From Marinoscillum sp. MHG1-6 (GTDB taxonomy: Bacteria > Bacteroidota > Bacteroidia > Cytophagales > Cyclobacteriaceae), in NCBI RefSeq assembly GCF_024714475.1, contig NZ_JAMZMI010000006.1, forward strand, positions 159,714 through 223,713: a stretch of DNA of 64,000 nucleotides. Direction: 5' to 3'. How positions within the stretch are numbered: the first letter of the stretch is position 1; each line of letters begins with the position of its first letter. Positions 45,817 to 53,377 of the stretch are shown here, in pieces. A program made the translations under genes and the position numbers. Below the pieces are notes generated by a model. The model was not told the origin of the DNA. It worked only from the letters and a program-made list of their open reading frames with translations, and ran no database searches.

Positions 45817-47573
45817 CGTTCCACAGGAAGGATTACAATGGCACTGGTACCTTTACCAACCGCACTTTCCAGATTGATCTGTCCATTTAATTTTTGAACC
45901 GCCCGATGTAGCAGATAAAGCCCTAAACCAGACCCAATGGCCAGTTTATTGGCCTTATAAAACATTTCGAAAGCGCGGTCACGCACCTCCTCATTCATAC
46001 CAATCCCATTATCTTCCACCTCAATGATAATATTTTCACCCTTCTGGTGAATGTCAATTTTCAAGATTGGGTTTTCCTTTTCCGGGTCAGCATATTTAAT
46101 GCCGTTTTCGATCAGGTTCTGGAGTATCGTATTCACCAATGCCCACTCGGCGGTATACTTAATTTCCCCGGTCACATGACTTTCCACATTTACCTGACTG
46201 AAATTTTCCAAATATGCCAGTGATTCAATATTGTCTTTAACCACCTCTTCAAAATGGATCGGTTCCAGGCATTCGTCAGCATGATCCACTCGGGTGATCC
46301 TTACCAACTCATCAAGCATATTGTTAATGTGAAGGACTTTCTTCTTATAGATATCGAAGTATTTCAGTGCTTCGGGGTCTGATATTTTTTCTTTCACAAT
46401 ATCTCCCAGTCCAATGATTGAGCTGATTGGCCCTTTCAGATCATGAGACACCTTCAGAAAGAAGGCATCTAATTCACGGTTCTTTTGTTCGCTGATCTGA
46501 ACCCTCTCTTTTTGAAGGTTCGCTTCCATCTCCAAAGACTGTTTTTCAGATAAGGTCTGGTAGGCTTCGACTACATGAAGGGTTTGCGCGTTGATCACAT
46601 AGTCGCGCTCCTTAAGGTAAGCCTCCAGATACTGAAGGGCCTCCTCACTTTTACCTTCTGACTTATATAGTTCATAAAGCTTGTGATACGCCTTAAAGTT
46701 GAGAAATGAAATCTTATTCTTCTTTGTAAAACTCAACCCTTCATTTAAGGCCGTTTTGCATTTATCGTTGAGCCCCATTTGAAAATAGAGTGTCCCCAAC
46801 TTGATCATGGCCATGCCCCAGCCCAGCTTTTCTCCCATTTCGTCATGAATCCGTAACGCCTCAAGAAAGTCCGCTTCGGCTTCCTTAAATCGTCCCATCC
46901 TGGTAAACACTTTACCTCGACCATAAATAGAAAAGGCTAATCCTCTAACATCGCCTGTTTCCTCTTTCATATCGATGGCCCTTGTGATCAACTTCATGGC
47001 ATTATCAATATCTCCACGATTGAGGTATATTCCGGATAAAGGATTGTAAGCGTTGGATTGAAGGTTTTTGTCCCCGATCTTCAATGCGCATTCCACTGAC
47101 TTTTCGTAGGACTCAATGGCCCGAGCCGTGTCTCCAAAATACTCATAAATGGTGCCCATGGATTTCAAAACCCTGGCCTGATTATGATAGTCCTTATACT
47201 TTTTATAAATGCCAAGGCAGTCTATGAGATAGATAAGTCCAGAATGGAAGTTATCCGTCTTATAATAAACACCGGCGATATTATACATCGCACTTGCCAC
47301 TCCATGATCATCACCGATGGTATCAAATTCTTCGATCGCCTTCTCAGCAATTTCAATTGCTTTCGAATACTCTCCTCGAATCATATAAAAGAGAGATAGA
47401 TGAGAAAGTGCTTTGGCATGAAGGTCGGACAGTTCATAAATACCGTCACTGGCATGCAGCGCCTCTTCGGCCAGCTCAATGGCCTTTACCAAATCCTTTA
47501 CCCGGATCTGATAGGCATCGTCCAGGATACCTCCAATGTGCTTCCTGATATTTTCGTCCGTAACCTGAATCAT
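45813..47573 (-). CDS. Soluble TPR-containing sensor histidine kinase
   Basis: Five or more TPR units fill the first 330 residues (for example ALSHLSLFYMIRGEYSKAIE, AMYNIAGVYYKTDNFHSGLI). A coiled coil links them to a HisKA domain with the phospho-acceptor His383 (VSHDLKGPIS; numbered from the upstream Met at 47591). The ATPase domain follows, with the N box (NLIENGIKYAD), DNGIGM and GSGLGLYLLHRA. I find no membrane segment or signal peptide, so it is cytoplasmic and probably senses a protein or intracellular state through the TPRs. No response regulator gene is adjacent, so it is an orphan kinase. I use the Met at 47573; the frame opens 6 codons earlier. Confidence 0.88.
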   Translation of the reverse strand: MIQVTDENIRKHIGGILDDAYQIRVKDLVKAIELAEEALHASDGIYELSDLHAKALSHLSLFYMIRGEYSKAIEIAEKAIEEFDTIGDDHGVASAMYNIAGVYYKTDNFHSGLIYLIDCLGIYKKYKDYHNQARVLKSMGTIYEYFGDTARAIESYEKSVECALKIGDKNLQSNAYNPLSGIYLNRGDIDNAMKLITRAIDMKEETGDVRGLAFSIYGRGKVFTRMGRFKEAEADFLEALRIHDEMGEKLGWGMAMIKLGTLYFQMGLNDKCKTALNEGLSFTKKNKISFLNFKAYHKLYELYKSEGKSEEALQYLEAYLKERDYVINAQTLHVVEAYQTLSEKQSLEMEANLQKERVQISEQKNRELDAFFLKVSHDLKGPISSIIGLGDIVKEKISDPEALKYFDIYKKKVLHINNMLDELVRITRVDHADECLEPIHFEEVVKDNIESLAYLENFSQVNVESHVTGEIKYTAEWALVNTILQNLIENGIKYADPEKENPILKIDIHQKGENIIIEVEDNGIGMNEEVRDRAFEMFYKANKLAIGSGLGLYLLHRAVQKLNGQINLESAVGKGTSAIVILPVER

Positions 47574-47775
47574 GATAGTAGTAGTAATCAAAGATACACG
47601 CTAGACAATATAAATGGCTAATAGATTGTATACCAGCACCCAACCAACCTTTATCGTTAGATCATTAAGGTGAGCTTTTGGAGGTTGTCATTTCGACAAA
47701 GAAGAATTCGCTCTGATCATTAAAAACGAAGGAAAACCTCTCCTGATGTCAAGGTGACATACTTACACCCACCAT

Positions 47776-48135
47776 TTAGCCAGTCTCCTTCTTTCTGACC
47801 AGCAAAATCCATTGATCCCCCAGCGTCAGGTAACCCATATCATAACAAAAGCGATATTCCTTTCCTTCTCGTGTGGTCAATGTTTGTGTAAAAAATTCAA
47901 AATCAAATCCTCTTTTAGATAGATGAGACAAAGGGACTTTTTGGGTCTCATGAGGATTGAGTTCGTTAAGGATCTCCCAGTTTTTCTTCAAAACCCGATT
48001 GATCTGCTGAACAGCCGGACTAATTGCCGGTCTTGCTCGATTATTAAAACTGCTACGGCATGCATCTGAACAGAACTTTTTATCCGCCCTCCCAAAGAAT
48101 GGACGACGGCATTCCTTGCATTCCTTATTATCCAT
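47776..48135 (-). CDS. Small zinc-ribbon protein of unknown function
   Basis: This 119-residue cytoplasmic protein starts with a four-cysteine ribbon (CKECRRPFFGRADKKFCSDAC) in which the two Cys pairs would bind zinc. A basic segment (RSSFNNRARPA) and about 80 residues of mixed alpha/beta sequence follow (VLKKNWEILNELNP, RGFDFEFFTQTLTTREGKEY). Similar small proteins occur widely in Bacteroidota, but I know no function. Nucleic-acid binding would fit the ribbon and the basic patch. Confidence 0.75.
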   Translation of the reverse strand: MDNKECKECRRPFFGRADKKFCSDACRSSFNNRARPAISPAVQQINRVLKKNWEILNELNPHETQKVPLSHLSKRGFDFEFFTQTLTTREGKEYRFCYDMGYLTLGDQWILLVRKKETG

Positions 48136-48610
48136 TGAATGAACTATTTTGGGAATTTCTATTGTTATTTAGGTGCGGTGAAATTAGTACGTTAATTTCA
48201 ATATTATTCTTGTATACAAAAGATAATTGGAAAAGTACCAATTCGTTTTTAACTTGAGTTAGCATTGAAACAACCAAACCAAGCGAATCATGGCAGGTCC
48301 TAATCACACAAAAAATTTGATCAATATCATTCATTTCGCATTTCATGATATTGCGGTAAGTATTTGGCGATTTCTGAGCAAAAGAGCTGGGAGATTTAGA
48401 CATTTCTCTCATTAAATGAATTAAACCTATTTTTCTGAAAATAATACAAATAGTTAATTTCCAGATAGATACCCGATTATAAACGTTTATAATCGGGTAT
48501 TTTCGTTTATATGCCGTATACCGCTTTTAAAACTCCTCCCTTTGTCATGTCGATCGACACAAGTCATCTGCCATTCAGTGACTTCAGTTAAACATTAAAA
48601 ATTTATTATT
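48136..48610. other. Intergenic region upstream of ssb, containing a large palindrome
   Basis: No gene is supported in these 475 bp. A 94-codon minus-strand frame (48128-48412) overlaps the zinc-ribbon gene and has no recognisable features. The striking element is the 32-bp perfect palindrome at 48469-48500, listed separately. Confidence 0.4.
48469..48500. promoter_or_regulatory. 32-bp perfect palindrome
   Basis: The sequence from 48469 to 48500 is its own reverse complement, each half being 16 bp (left half ATACCCGATTATAAAC). The plus strand continues TTTCGTTT. It lies about 110 bp upstream of the ssb start, with no gene ending nearby on the plus strand. It could be a strong dimer-binding operator for ssb or an orphan terminator. 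Confidence 0.6.
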
Positions 48611-48949
48611 ATGACATCATTAAAGAACAGCGTACAATTAATCGGCAGATTAGGAAATGAACCTTCCATCAAAAACTTCGAATCAGGCACTAAAATGGCC
48701 ACCTTTAGCCTGGCTACTAACGAAAGCTATTACAACAACAAAGGCGAAAAAGTGACGGATACGCAATGGCATAATATTGTTGTATGGGGTAAAAAGGTAG
48801 AGGTAGTTGAGAAGTACCTGGCCAAAGGAAGTGAAATTGCCGTTGAAGGAAAGCTCATTAACCGTAGCTACGAAAAAGACGGAAGCACCCGATATATCAC
48901 TGAAATCAACCTCAACGAATTGTTGATGCTGGATAAGAGATCCAATTAA
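48611..48949 (+). CDS. ssb: Short single-stranded DNA-binding protein
   Basis: This 112-residue protein consists of the SSB OB-fold alone: SVQLIGRLGNEPSIKNFESG, ATFSLATNESYYNNKGEK, TQWHNIVVWGKKVEVVEKYL and GSEIAVEGKLINRSYEKDG. It ends LLMLDKRSN and lacks both the disordered linker and the acidic tip (DDDIPF type) that recruits repair and replication proteins. It is therefore probably an accessory SSB paralogue rather than the main replication SSB. It is a single-gene unit ending in a strong terminator. Confidence 0.92.
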   Translation: MTSLKNSVQLIGRLGNEPSIKNFESGTKMATFSLATNESYYNNKGEKVTDTQWHNIVVWGKKVEVVEKYLAKGSEIAVEGKLINRSYEKDGSTRYITEINLNELLMLDKRSN

Positions 48950-48957
48950 TATCCTTT

Positions 48958-48985
48958 GGGCCGGAGTACTCCGGCCCATTTTTAG
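48958..48985 (+). terminator. Intrinsic terminator after ssb
   Basis: GGGCCGGAGT and ACTCCGGCCC form a 20-bp perfect palindrome at 48958-48977, followed by ATTTTT. It begins 8 bp after the ssb stop codon. Confidence 0.9.
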
Positions 48986-49123
48986 CCCTGACTGGTGTTT
49001 TAACCAACTGAGGCGGAGATCGCTTGGCTATGCCGAGCGAGAAATATGCCTTTGGCCGTAATCACCCTGCCCGTTTTCCACTTTGAAAACATTTATCGGA
49101 TATTTGCTGCAGATTCGATTACA

Positions 49124-49912
49124 ATGACCTCCACAGATAAGAAGCTTTTTAACAAAATCAATTCAGAAATCGGGCGTGCCATCCAGGACTTCAACATGAT
49201 AGAAGAAGGTGATAAAATTATGGTGGCCGTCAGTGGCGGAAAGGACAGCCTTTGCCTGCTCCATTTCATTAAGGAGTTTCAAAAAAAGGCTCCGATCAAC
49301 TTTGAGTTCATTGCGGTCAACCTCGACCAGGGCCAACCGGGATTTCCGGATCATATACTACCCGAGCTATTCAAAAATTGGGAGGTCCCACATCATATAG
49401 AGTACCGGGACACTTATTCTGTGGTTGTGGACAAGATCAAGGGAGGTAAAACCTATTGTTCCCTCTGTAGTCGCTTGAGACGTGGAGTACTGTATGACTT
49501 AGCAATAAATATGGGCTGCAATAAGCTAGCCCTGGGGCATCATTTAGATGATTTACTTGAAACATTTTTGATGAATGCCTTTTACAGTGGTCAACTGGCT
49601 TCCATGGCTCCGCATTACCAAACCAATAAAGAAGGGATCAGTGTTATCAGGCCACTTTACTCACTGGAGGAGCAAGCTATTGCTTCGTTTGTAGCTGCCC
49701 AGGACTGGCCTATTGTACCTTGTAATCTCTGTGGATCGCAGGATGGCCTGAAAAGGCAATATGTAAAAGAGCTTTTGAATAATCTTGAAAAGGACAACAA
49801 GCAAATTAAATCCAGCATGCTCAATGCTCTGAAAAACCCTGATCCTGATTTCCTGCTTAAACCCGAACTTTGGAGCGGTCCCATTCCTTCAAGCAGTTTA
49901 ACTGGCACTTAA
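49124..49912 (+). CDS. ttcA: TtcA-like tRNA 2-thiocytidine synthase
   Basis: This 262-residue PP-loop ATPase carries SGGKDS at residues 37-42. Cys112 and Cys115 (YCSLCSRLRRG) and Cys200 (VPCNLCGSQ) match the three Cys that hold the iron-sulphur cluster in TtcA. GHHLDDLLET is the second nucleotide-site motif. The enzyme would add sulphur to cytidine 32 of tRNA. I start at ATG 49124 (MTSTDKKLF); an upstream in-frame ATG at 49046 adds 26 residues that do not fit the family. It lies between ssb and a propeller sensor, apparently as its own unit. Confidence 0.88.
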   Translation: MTSTDKKLFNKINSEIGRAIQDFNMIEEGDKIMVAVSGGKDSLCLLHFIKEFQKKAPINFEFIAVNLDQGQPGFPDHILPELFKNWEVPHHIEYRDTYSVVVDKIKGGKTYCSLCSRLRRGVLYDLAINMGCNKLALGHHLDDLLETFLMNAFYSGQLASMAPHYQTNKEGISVIRPLYSLEEQAIASFVAAQDWPIVPCNLCGSQDGLKRQYVKELLNNLEKDNKQIKSSMLNALKNPDPDFLLKPELWSGPIPSSSLTGT

Positions 49913-50030
49913 ATATTATCTTTACCATAAGGAATTAGGCTTTTCTATGAAAAGTCCTTAAAAACCCCATGTTTTTCGTGAAATAATACTATTTTCCGCC
50001 TCCAAAATACTATTGTTGAAAGTTGGAAAT

Positions 50031-52715
50031 ATGTGCCGTTATTTGCTGATATGCTCCTTCTTATTCATGGCATATCTGTGTCTGGGTCAGAAAGGAGACT
50101 TCCCGATTAAGAACCATAATGCATCCATTCCGGGGGTTGACAACACGACCTTCGACATGGCCTTCGACCAGAATGGGCTAATGTACATTGCCAACAGGTC
50201 GGGTATCTTAAGATATGACGGTGATAAATGGGAATTTATTAAAACACCCTCTGCTGCAGAATCGATTGCGATTGATTCGATGACTAACAAAATCTATATC
50301 GGCTGTCATGCGAGTTATGGTTATCTCAAGCTAACAAAGGATGGCCTGAATTACTTCGAGATCAAGAAGAGCGCTGTAGATGAATCCTTTTTCTCCACGA
50401 AAATTTTTGGGGACAGTGTTTGCTTTTTAAGCAAATCCAAGCTGATCATTTACAACGAGCGTAAAAATAGAATTGTTCACTATTCCAGCCCGGATGACTC
50501 GGAGTTCAAGGCAGTATTCATCGTTGATGGTCAGGTGTACGTGTCAACAGCCAAAGAATCATACAAATGGACTGAGCTTGGCATGCAAAAATCGAATGAT
50601 TGGGTAGCAGACAGATACCCTCCAAAAGAGGTGACCAAAGCCAGGAACGGCAATTACATTATTCTCGACATTTCCGGAAAAGTATTCATTAATCACGTAA
50701 GTGGAAGATTGATACCTGTTCCGTCTACAGCTGGTGAGGCTATAGAATTTGATCTGGTTAATGACAGCCTTTTTGTAGTAGGCACTCAAGATCTGGGGTG
50801 CTTAATGGTGGACGGCTATACCGGTAAGATCGTCGATAAAATTGATTACGAGAGTGGTCTCCCTGACAATGAGGTGATGGATATTGAAGTTGACTGGTCT
50901 ATGGGGATATGGATCGCGCACCAATTTGGTTTCAGCCGAATCGATCCGGGTGCTCCGGTCAAATGTCTCAGCAATTACGAGGGAATTGAAGGTAATCTCC
51001 TTGCTGAGATCAATTATAGAGGGGACATGTTTGTCGGCACCAGTTCCGGCCTTTTCAAGCTCGTTTATGACAGCGTCTTCACCATAAACGTTTCAGAAAA
51101 CAGGGTCAAAGTACGAAATAAGGAAAAGACACTTGAAGAGGATTTAGCCGAGCAACACACTGCTATTGAAAGTAATGACAAGGACGAGAAGGGTAAAGGT
51201 CTATTCGGTATTTTTAGAAAATTGCTACCGGAACCTGAGCCTGAACCTACGCCACCAGCATCGCGATCGGACTATTCTTATAAATACGAAACAGTAAAAA
51301 CAAAGACCTTTAAGTATGCAAGGTGGGAGTATAAGAAAATACCGGAAATCATCAGCAAATGCAACTCTTTGATAGAACTTGACGGAGTTTTACTTATAGG
51401 AACAAACCTGGGGCTCTTCGAATATAATGGCCGTTATATCAGTAGAATTTCCGATCAATCCGTAAAGCAAATCATCCCATTCGAAGAAAATGGCGAATTC
51501 TTTACAGTAAGTAACGATCATCAGGCCAAAAGATACCTGAAACATAGACATCAGTACATAGAACTGGAATTTGATTACGATGATGCCTTCGTAATGTCCA
51601 TCTACCATGACCACGGAGATTCCATCTGGATAGTCACCCCAGATCACCTGGTCCTGACGGGGATTACCTCCCAGGGAATTTCCTCCACTAAAGAATTTGA
51701 TTTTCCTGATAGATACCTGGACAGGCCGACAATAGCAAAAATTAACGGAGACCTCTACTTTGTCACCAAGGAAGCCTACTTCCACTATAGCTACGCGAAT
51801 GATACCCTTACCCAGGATTCAATCATATTGGCTAAATATGGCCAGCCCGTCGAACATCAACATGACCCATCTGGAGGATTTTGGATGTTTGATGGAAAAG
51901 TATGGAAGCTCATAGAAGAAGATGGAAGTATGGTCATCTACCCCTATCTCAGCTTGTATCCGGAAATGAGGTACTTAAGTAAAGGCGAACAGAAAGGGGA
52001 GGTAGACTTTATCGATGAGAACAATCAATTTTATCGGTACCTGGCCGGGGATGACAGAAATGACATCTATCAGAGCAACATTTTCTATAAACACGTTTAT
52101 GCCGAATCTCAATACAACTCTTACAGGGGGAGCTTTGATCTGAGTTATGATGAGAACTATTTAAGTGCTGAGATTTCACAGCCCGATTACCTTGGTCTGC
52201 TAAAAGTAGAATTCCAATATCATGTAGAGGGCATGGATAAGGGTTGGTCCGCCTGGACAACTGACAATCACATCGATTTGGACCACCTCCCTGATGGGAA
52301 ATATCAACTCCACGTCAGATCGAGGGATATTTTCGGAAGAACTCAAACAATGGACCCTATTGCCATTTACATTGAACCTCCTTACTGGCAGACCCCATGG
52401 TTTTACTTCTTAGAGGTAGCAATATTCGCCTTTCTCGTAGCCATATCAACCCGGCTTAATCAGAAAAAAGCGCAAAACAGGTTCCTGACAGAAGGTTTGA
52501 CTATTCTCACCATCGTACTGATTATCGAATCAATGCAGTCAGTAGTAGGCTCGTTCTTTGCCATTGCAAGTTCACCGATCCTAGACTTCATAGTAAACCT
52601 CTCGGTCGCATTGCTGATTTTCCCTGCTGAATTATTCCTGAAAAAATTGATCAAAAGCGGAGGCTTGTCAATGGATTTGTTCAAAAGTGATAGTGACCTG
52701 GAAGAAAAAGAATAA
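50031..52715 (+). CDS. Propeller/Y_Y_Y sensor-like membrane protein without an output domain
   Basis: This protein of about 894 residues has a signal peptide from ATG 50031 (MCRYLLICSFLFMAYLCLG); a TTG six codons upstream would also be possible. Propeller repeats fill the first half (NGLMYIANRSGILRYDGDKW, GIWIAHQFGFSRIDPG). An unusual Pro/Glu and Lys-rich insert at about 360-430 (EPEPEPTPPASRS) interrupts them, then more blades follow. A Y_Y_Y domain lies at about 715-785 (VEFQYHVEGMDKGWSAWTTD). The C-terminal 110 residues contain three hydrophobic segments (FYFLEVAIFAFLVAIS, LTILTIVLIIESM, LDFIVNLSVALLIFP) and a short acidic tail. There is no kinase, cyclase or DNA-binding domain. It looks like the periplasmic half of a sensor with a new membrane module. 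Confidence 0.8.
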   Translation: MCRYLLICSFLFMAYLCLGQKGDFPIKNHNASIPGVDNTTFDMAFDQNGLMYIANRSGILRYDGDKWEFIKTPSAAESIAIDSMTNKIYIGCHASYGYLKLTKDGLNYFEIKKSAVDESFFSTKIFGDSVCFLSKSKLIIYNERKNRIVHYSSPDDSEFKAVFIVDGQVYVSTAKESYKWTELGMQKSNDWVADRYPPKEVTKARNGNYIILDISGKVFINHVSGRLIPVPSTAGEAIEFDLVNDSLFVVGTQDLGCLMVDGYTGKIVDKIDYESGLPDNEVMDIEVDWSMGIWIAHQFGFSRIDPGAPVKCLSNYEGIEGNLLAEINYRGDMFVGTSSGLFKLVYDSVFTINVSENRVKVRNKEKTLEEDLAEQHTAIESNDKDEKGKGLFGIFRKLLPEPEPEPTPPASRSDYSYKYETVKTKTFKYARWEYKKIPEIISKCNSLIELDGVLLIGTNLGLFEYNGRYISRISDQSVKQIIPFEENGEFFTVSNDHQAKRYLKHRHQYIELEFDYDDAFVMSIYHDHGDSIWIVTPDHLVLTGITSQGISSTKEFDFPDRYLDRPTIAKINGDLYFVTKEAYFHYSYANDTLTQDSIILAKYGQPVEHQHDPSGGFWMFDGKVWKLIEEDGSMVIYPYLSLYPEMRYLSKGEQKGEVDFIDENNQFYRYLAGDDRNDIYQSNIFYKHVYAESQYNSYRGSFDLSYDENYLSAEISQPDYLGLLKVEFQYHVEGMDKGWSAWTTDNHIDLDHLPDGKYQLHVRSRDIFGRTQTMDPIAIYIEPPYWQTPWFYFLEVAIFAFLVAISTRLNQKKAQNRFLTEGLTILTIVLIIESMQSVVGSFFAIASSPILDFIVNLSVALLIFPAELFLKKLIKSGGLSMDLFKSDSDLEEKE

Positions 52716-52724
52716 GATGTCGAA

Positions 52725-53243
52725 CTAGGACTCTTTATCTTCCAGAAAAGAAATGAGTTCATTATGACTCTCAAGAAGTGACTCCATTACTTCAAGTAGG
52801 TTTTCGTACTCCTGAACCATACGATCCATATCTACGGAGCCTTTAGCTTTTTTAAAAAGGTAGAAGCTTTTGAAGCCTTCAACGATTTTCTGCATATCAT
52901 TAGATTGGGTCAGGAACTTCTCCATTTTCTTGGAATGCACCTCCAACTCCTCAATCATTTGCTCTTCAGGCATGTCTACTTTATCGGTCAGGGAATTACC
53001 CCCTTCGATCAGTTCAGAGGCGAACTCATTGGATAACGTGAGATCCTTTTCAACAATATCGCTTAAATCAATGTTAAAAAACTTTACAATTTTTAAAAGA
53101 TTATTAACACTCGGCTCCGCTGTTCCTTTCTCATACGATGCGATATTCCCTCTGTTTAAACCAATTTCCAAGGCAAACTGCTCCTGGCTTAGTTTTTTCT
53201 GGGATCTTAAAAACTTTAGATTCTTACCGAAAAGCTTATCCAT
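52725..53243 (-). CDS. XRE-family transcriptional regulator
   Basis: This 172-residue protein has a Cro/CI-type helix-turn-helix at residues 6-65 (LKFLRSQKKLSQEQFALEIG, LNRGNIASYEKGTAEPSVNN). The remaining 100 residues are predicted helical and partly coiled-coil (EEQMIEELEVHSKKMEKFLT), which could mediate dimerisation. It is divergent from the symporter-racemase-arg operon. A 17-bp dyad abuts its own start codon, and a near-identical dyad lies in front of the operon. This points to autoregulation and control of the operon, an inference from the arrangement. Its effector might be ornithine, arginine or a D-amino acid. Confidence 0.9.
   Translation of the reverse strand: MDKLFGKNLKFLRSQKKLSQEQFALEIGLNRGNIASYEKGTAEPSVNNLLKIVKFFNIDLSDIVEKDLTLSNEFASELIEGGNSLTDKVDMPEEQMIEELEVHSKKMEKFLTQSNDMQKIVEGFKSFYLFKKAKGSVDMDRMVQEYENLLEVMESLLESHNELISFLEDKES
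53072..53088. promoter_or_regulatory. Third copy of the 17-bp dyad, inside the XRE gene
   Basis: TGTTAAAAAACTTTACA has the same length and TGTnAAA/TTTACA arms as the two intergenic sites, with one arm mismatch. It lies in coding sequence, so chance is possible. Confidence 0.35.
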
Positions 53244-53244
53244 T

Positions 53245-53263
53245 TTGTAAAAAAATTTTACAA
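53245..53263. promoter_or_regulatory. Operator-like dyad 1 at the XRE start codon
   Basis: TTGTAAAA and TTTTACAA form perfect 8-bp arms around AAA. The inner 17 bp (53246-53262) match dyad 2 at 15 of 17 positions. The site lies one base from the regulator ATG, where bound protein would block its own expression. Confidence 0.65.
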
Positions 53264-53279
53264 TTCTAATCAGAATCGT

Positions 53280-53297
53280 TAATTTTGCACAAAATTA
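53280..53297. promoter_or_regulatory. Overlapping divergent -7 boxes
   Basis: TAATTTTG occurs on the plus strand at 53280-53287 and on the minus strand at 53297-53290, the two forming a near-palindrome. Both match the TAnnTTTG -7 element. They would start the operon transcript near 53294 and the regulator transcript near 53283. A good -33 box was seen only loosely. Confidence 0.45.
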
Positions 53298-53337
53298 AAC
53301 CTAAAACAGATTAGCAATAGCTATTATTTTCTTGATC

Positions 53338-53354
53338 TGTAAAAAATCTTTACA
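53338..53354. promoter_or_regulatory. Operator-like dyad 2 in front of the symporter gene
   Basis: TGTAAAAAATCTTTACA has perfect 6-bp arms (TGTAAA and TTTACA) and ends 23 bp before the symporter ATG. Being nearly the same as dyad 1, it is a candidate binding site of the XRE regulator. Confidence 0.6.
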
Positions 53355-53377
53355 ATTTTAACGTTCAGAACTGATCG

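Noticed and set aside
48128..48412. 94-codon minus-strand frame upstream of ssb
   Set aside because: It overlaps the zinc-ribbon gene start, has low-complexity Ser/Asn ends and no recognisable domain.
52725..53243. Phage repressor marking a prophage
   Set aside because: The surrounding genes are metabolic; no integrase, structural phage gene or attachment site was seen.
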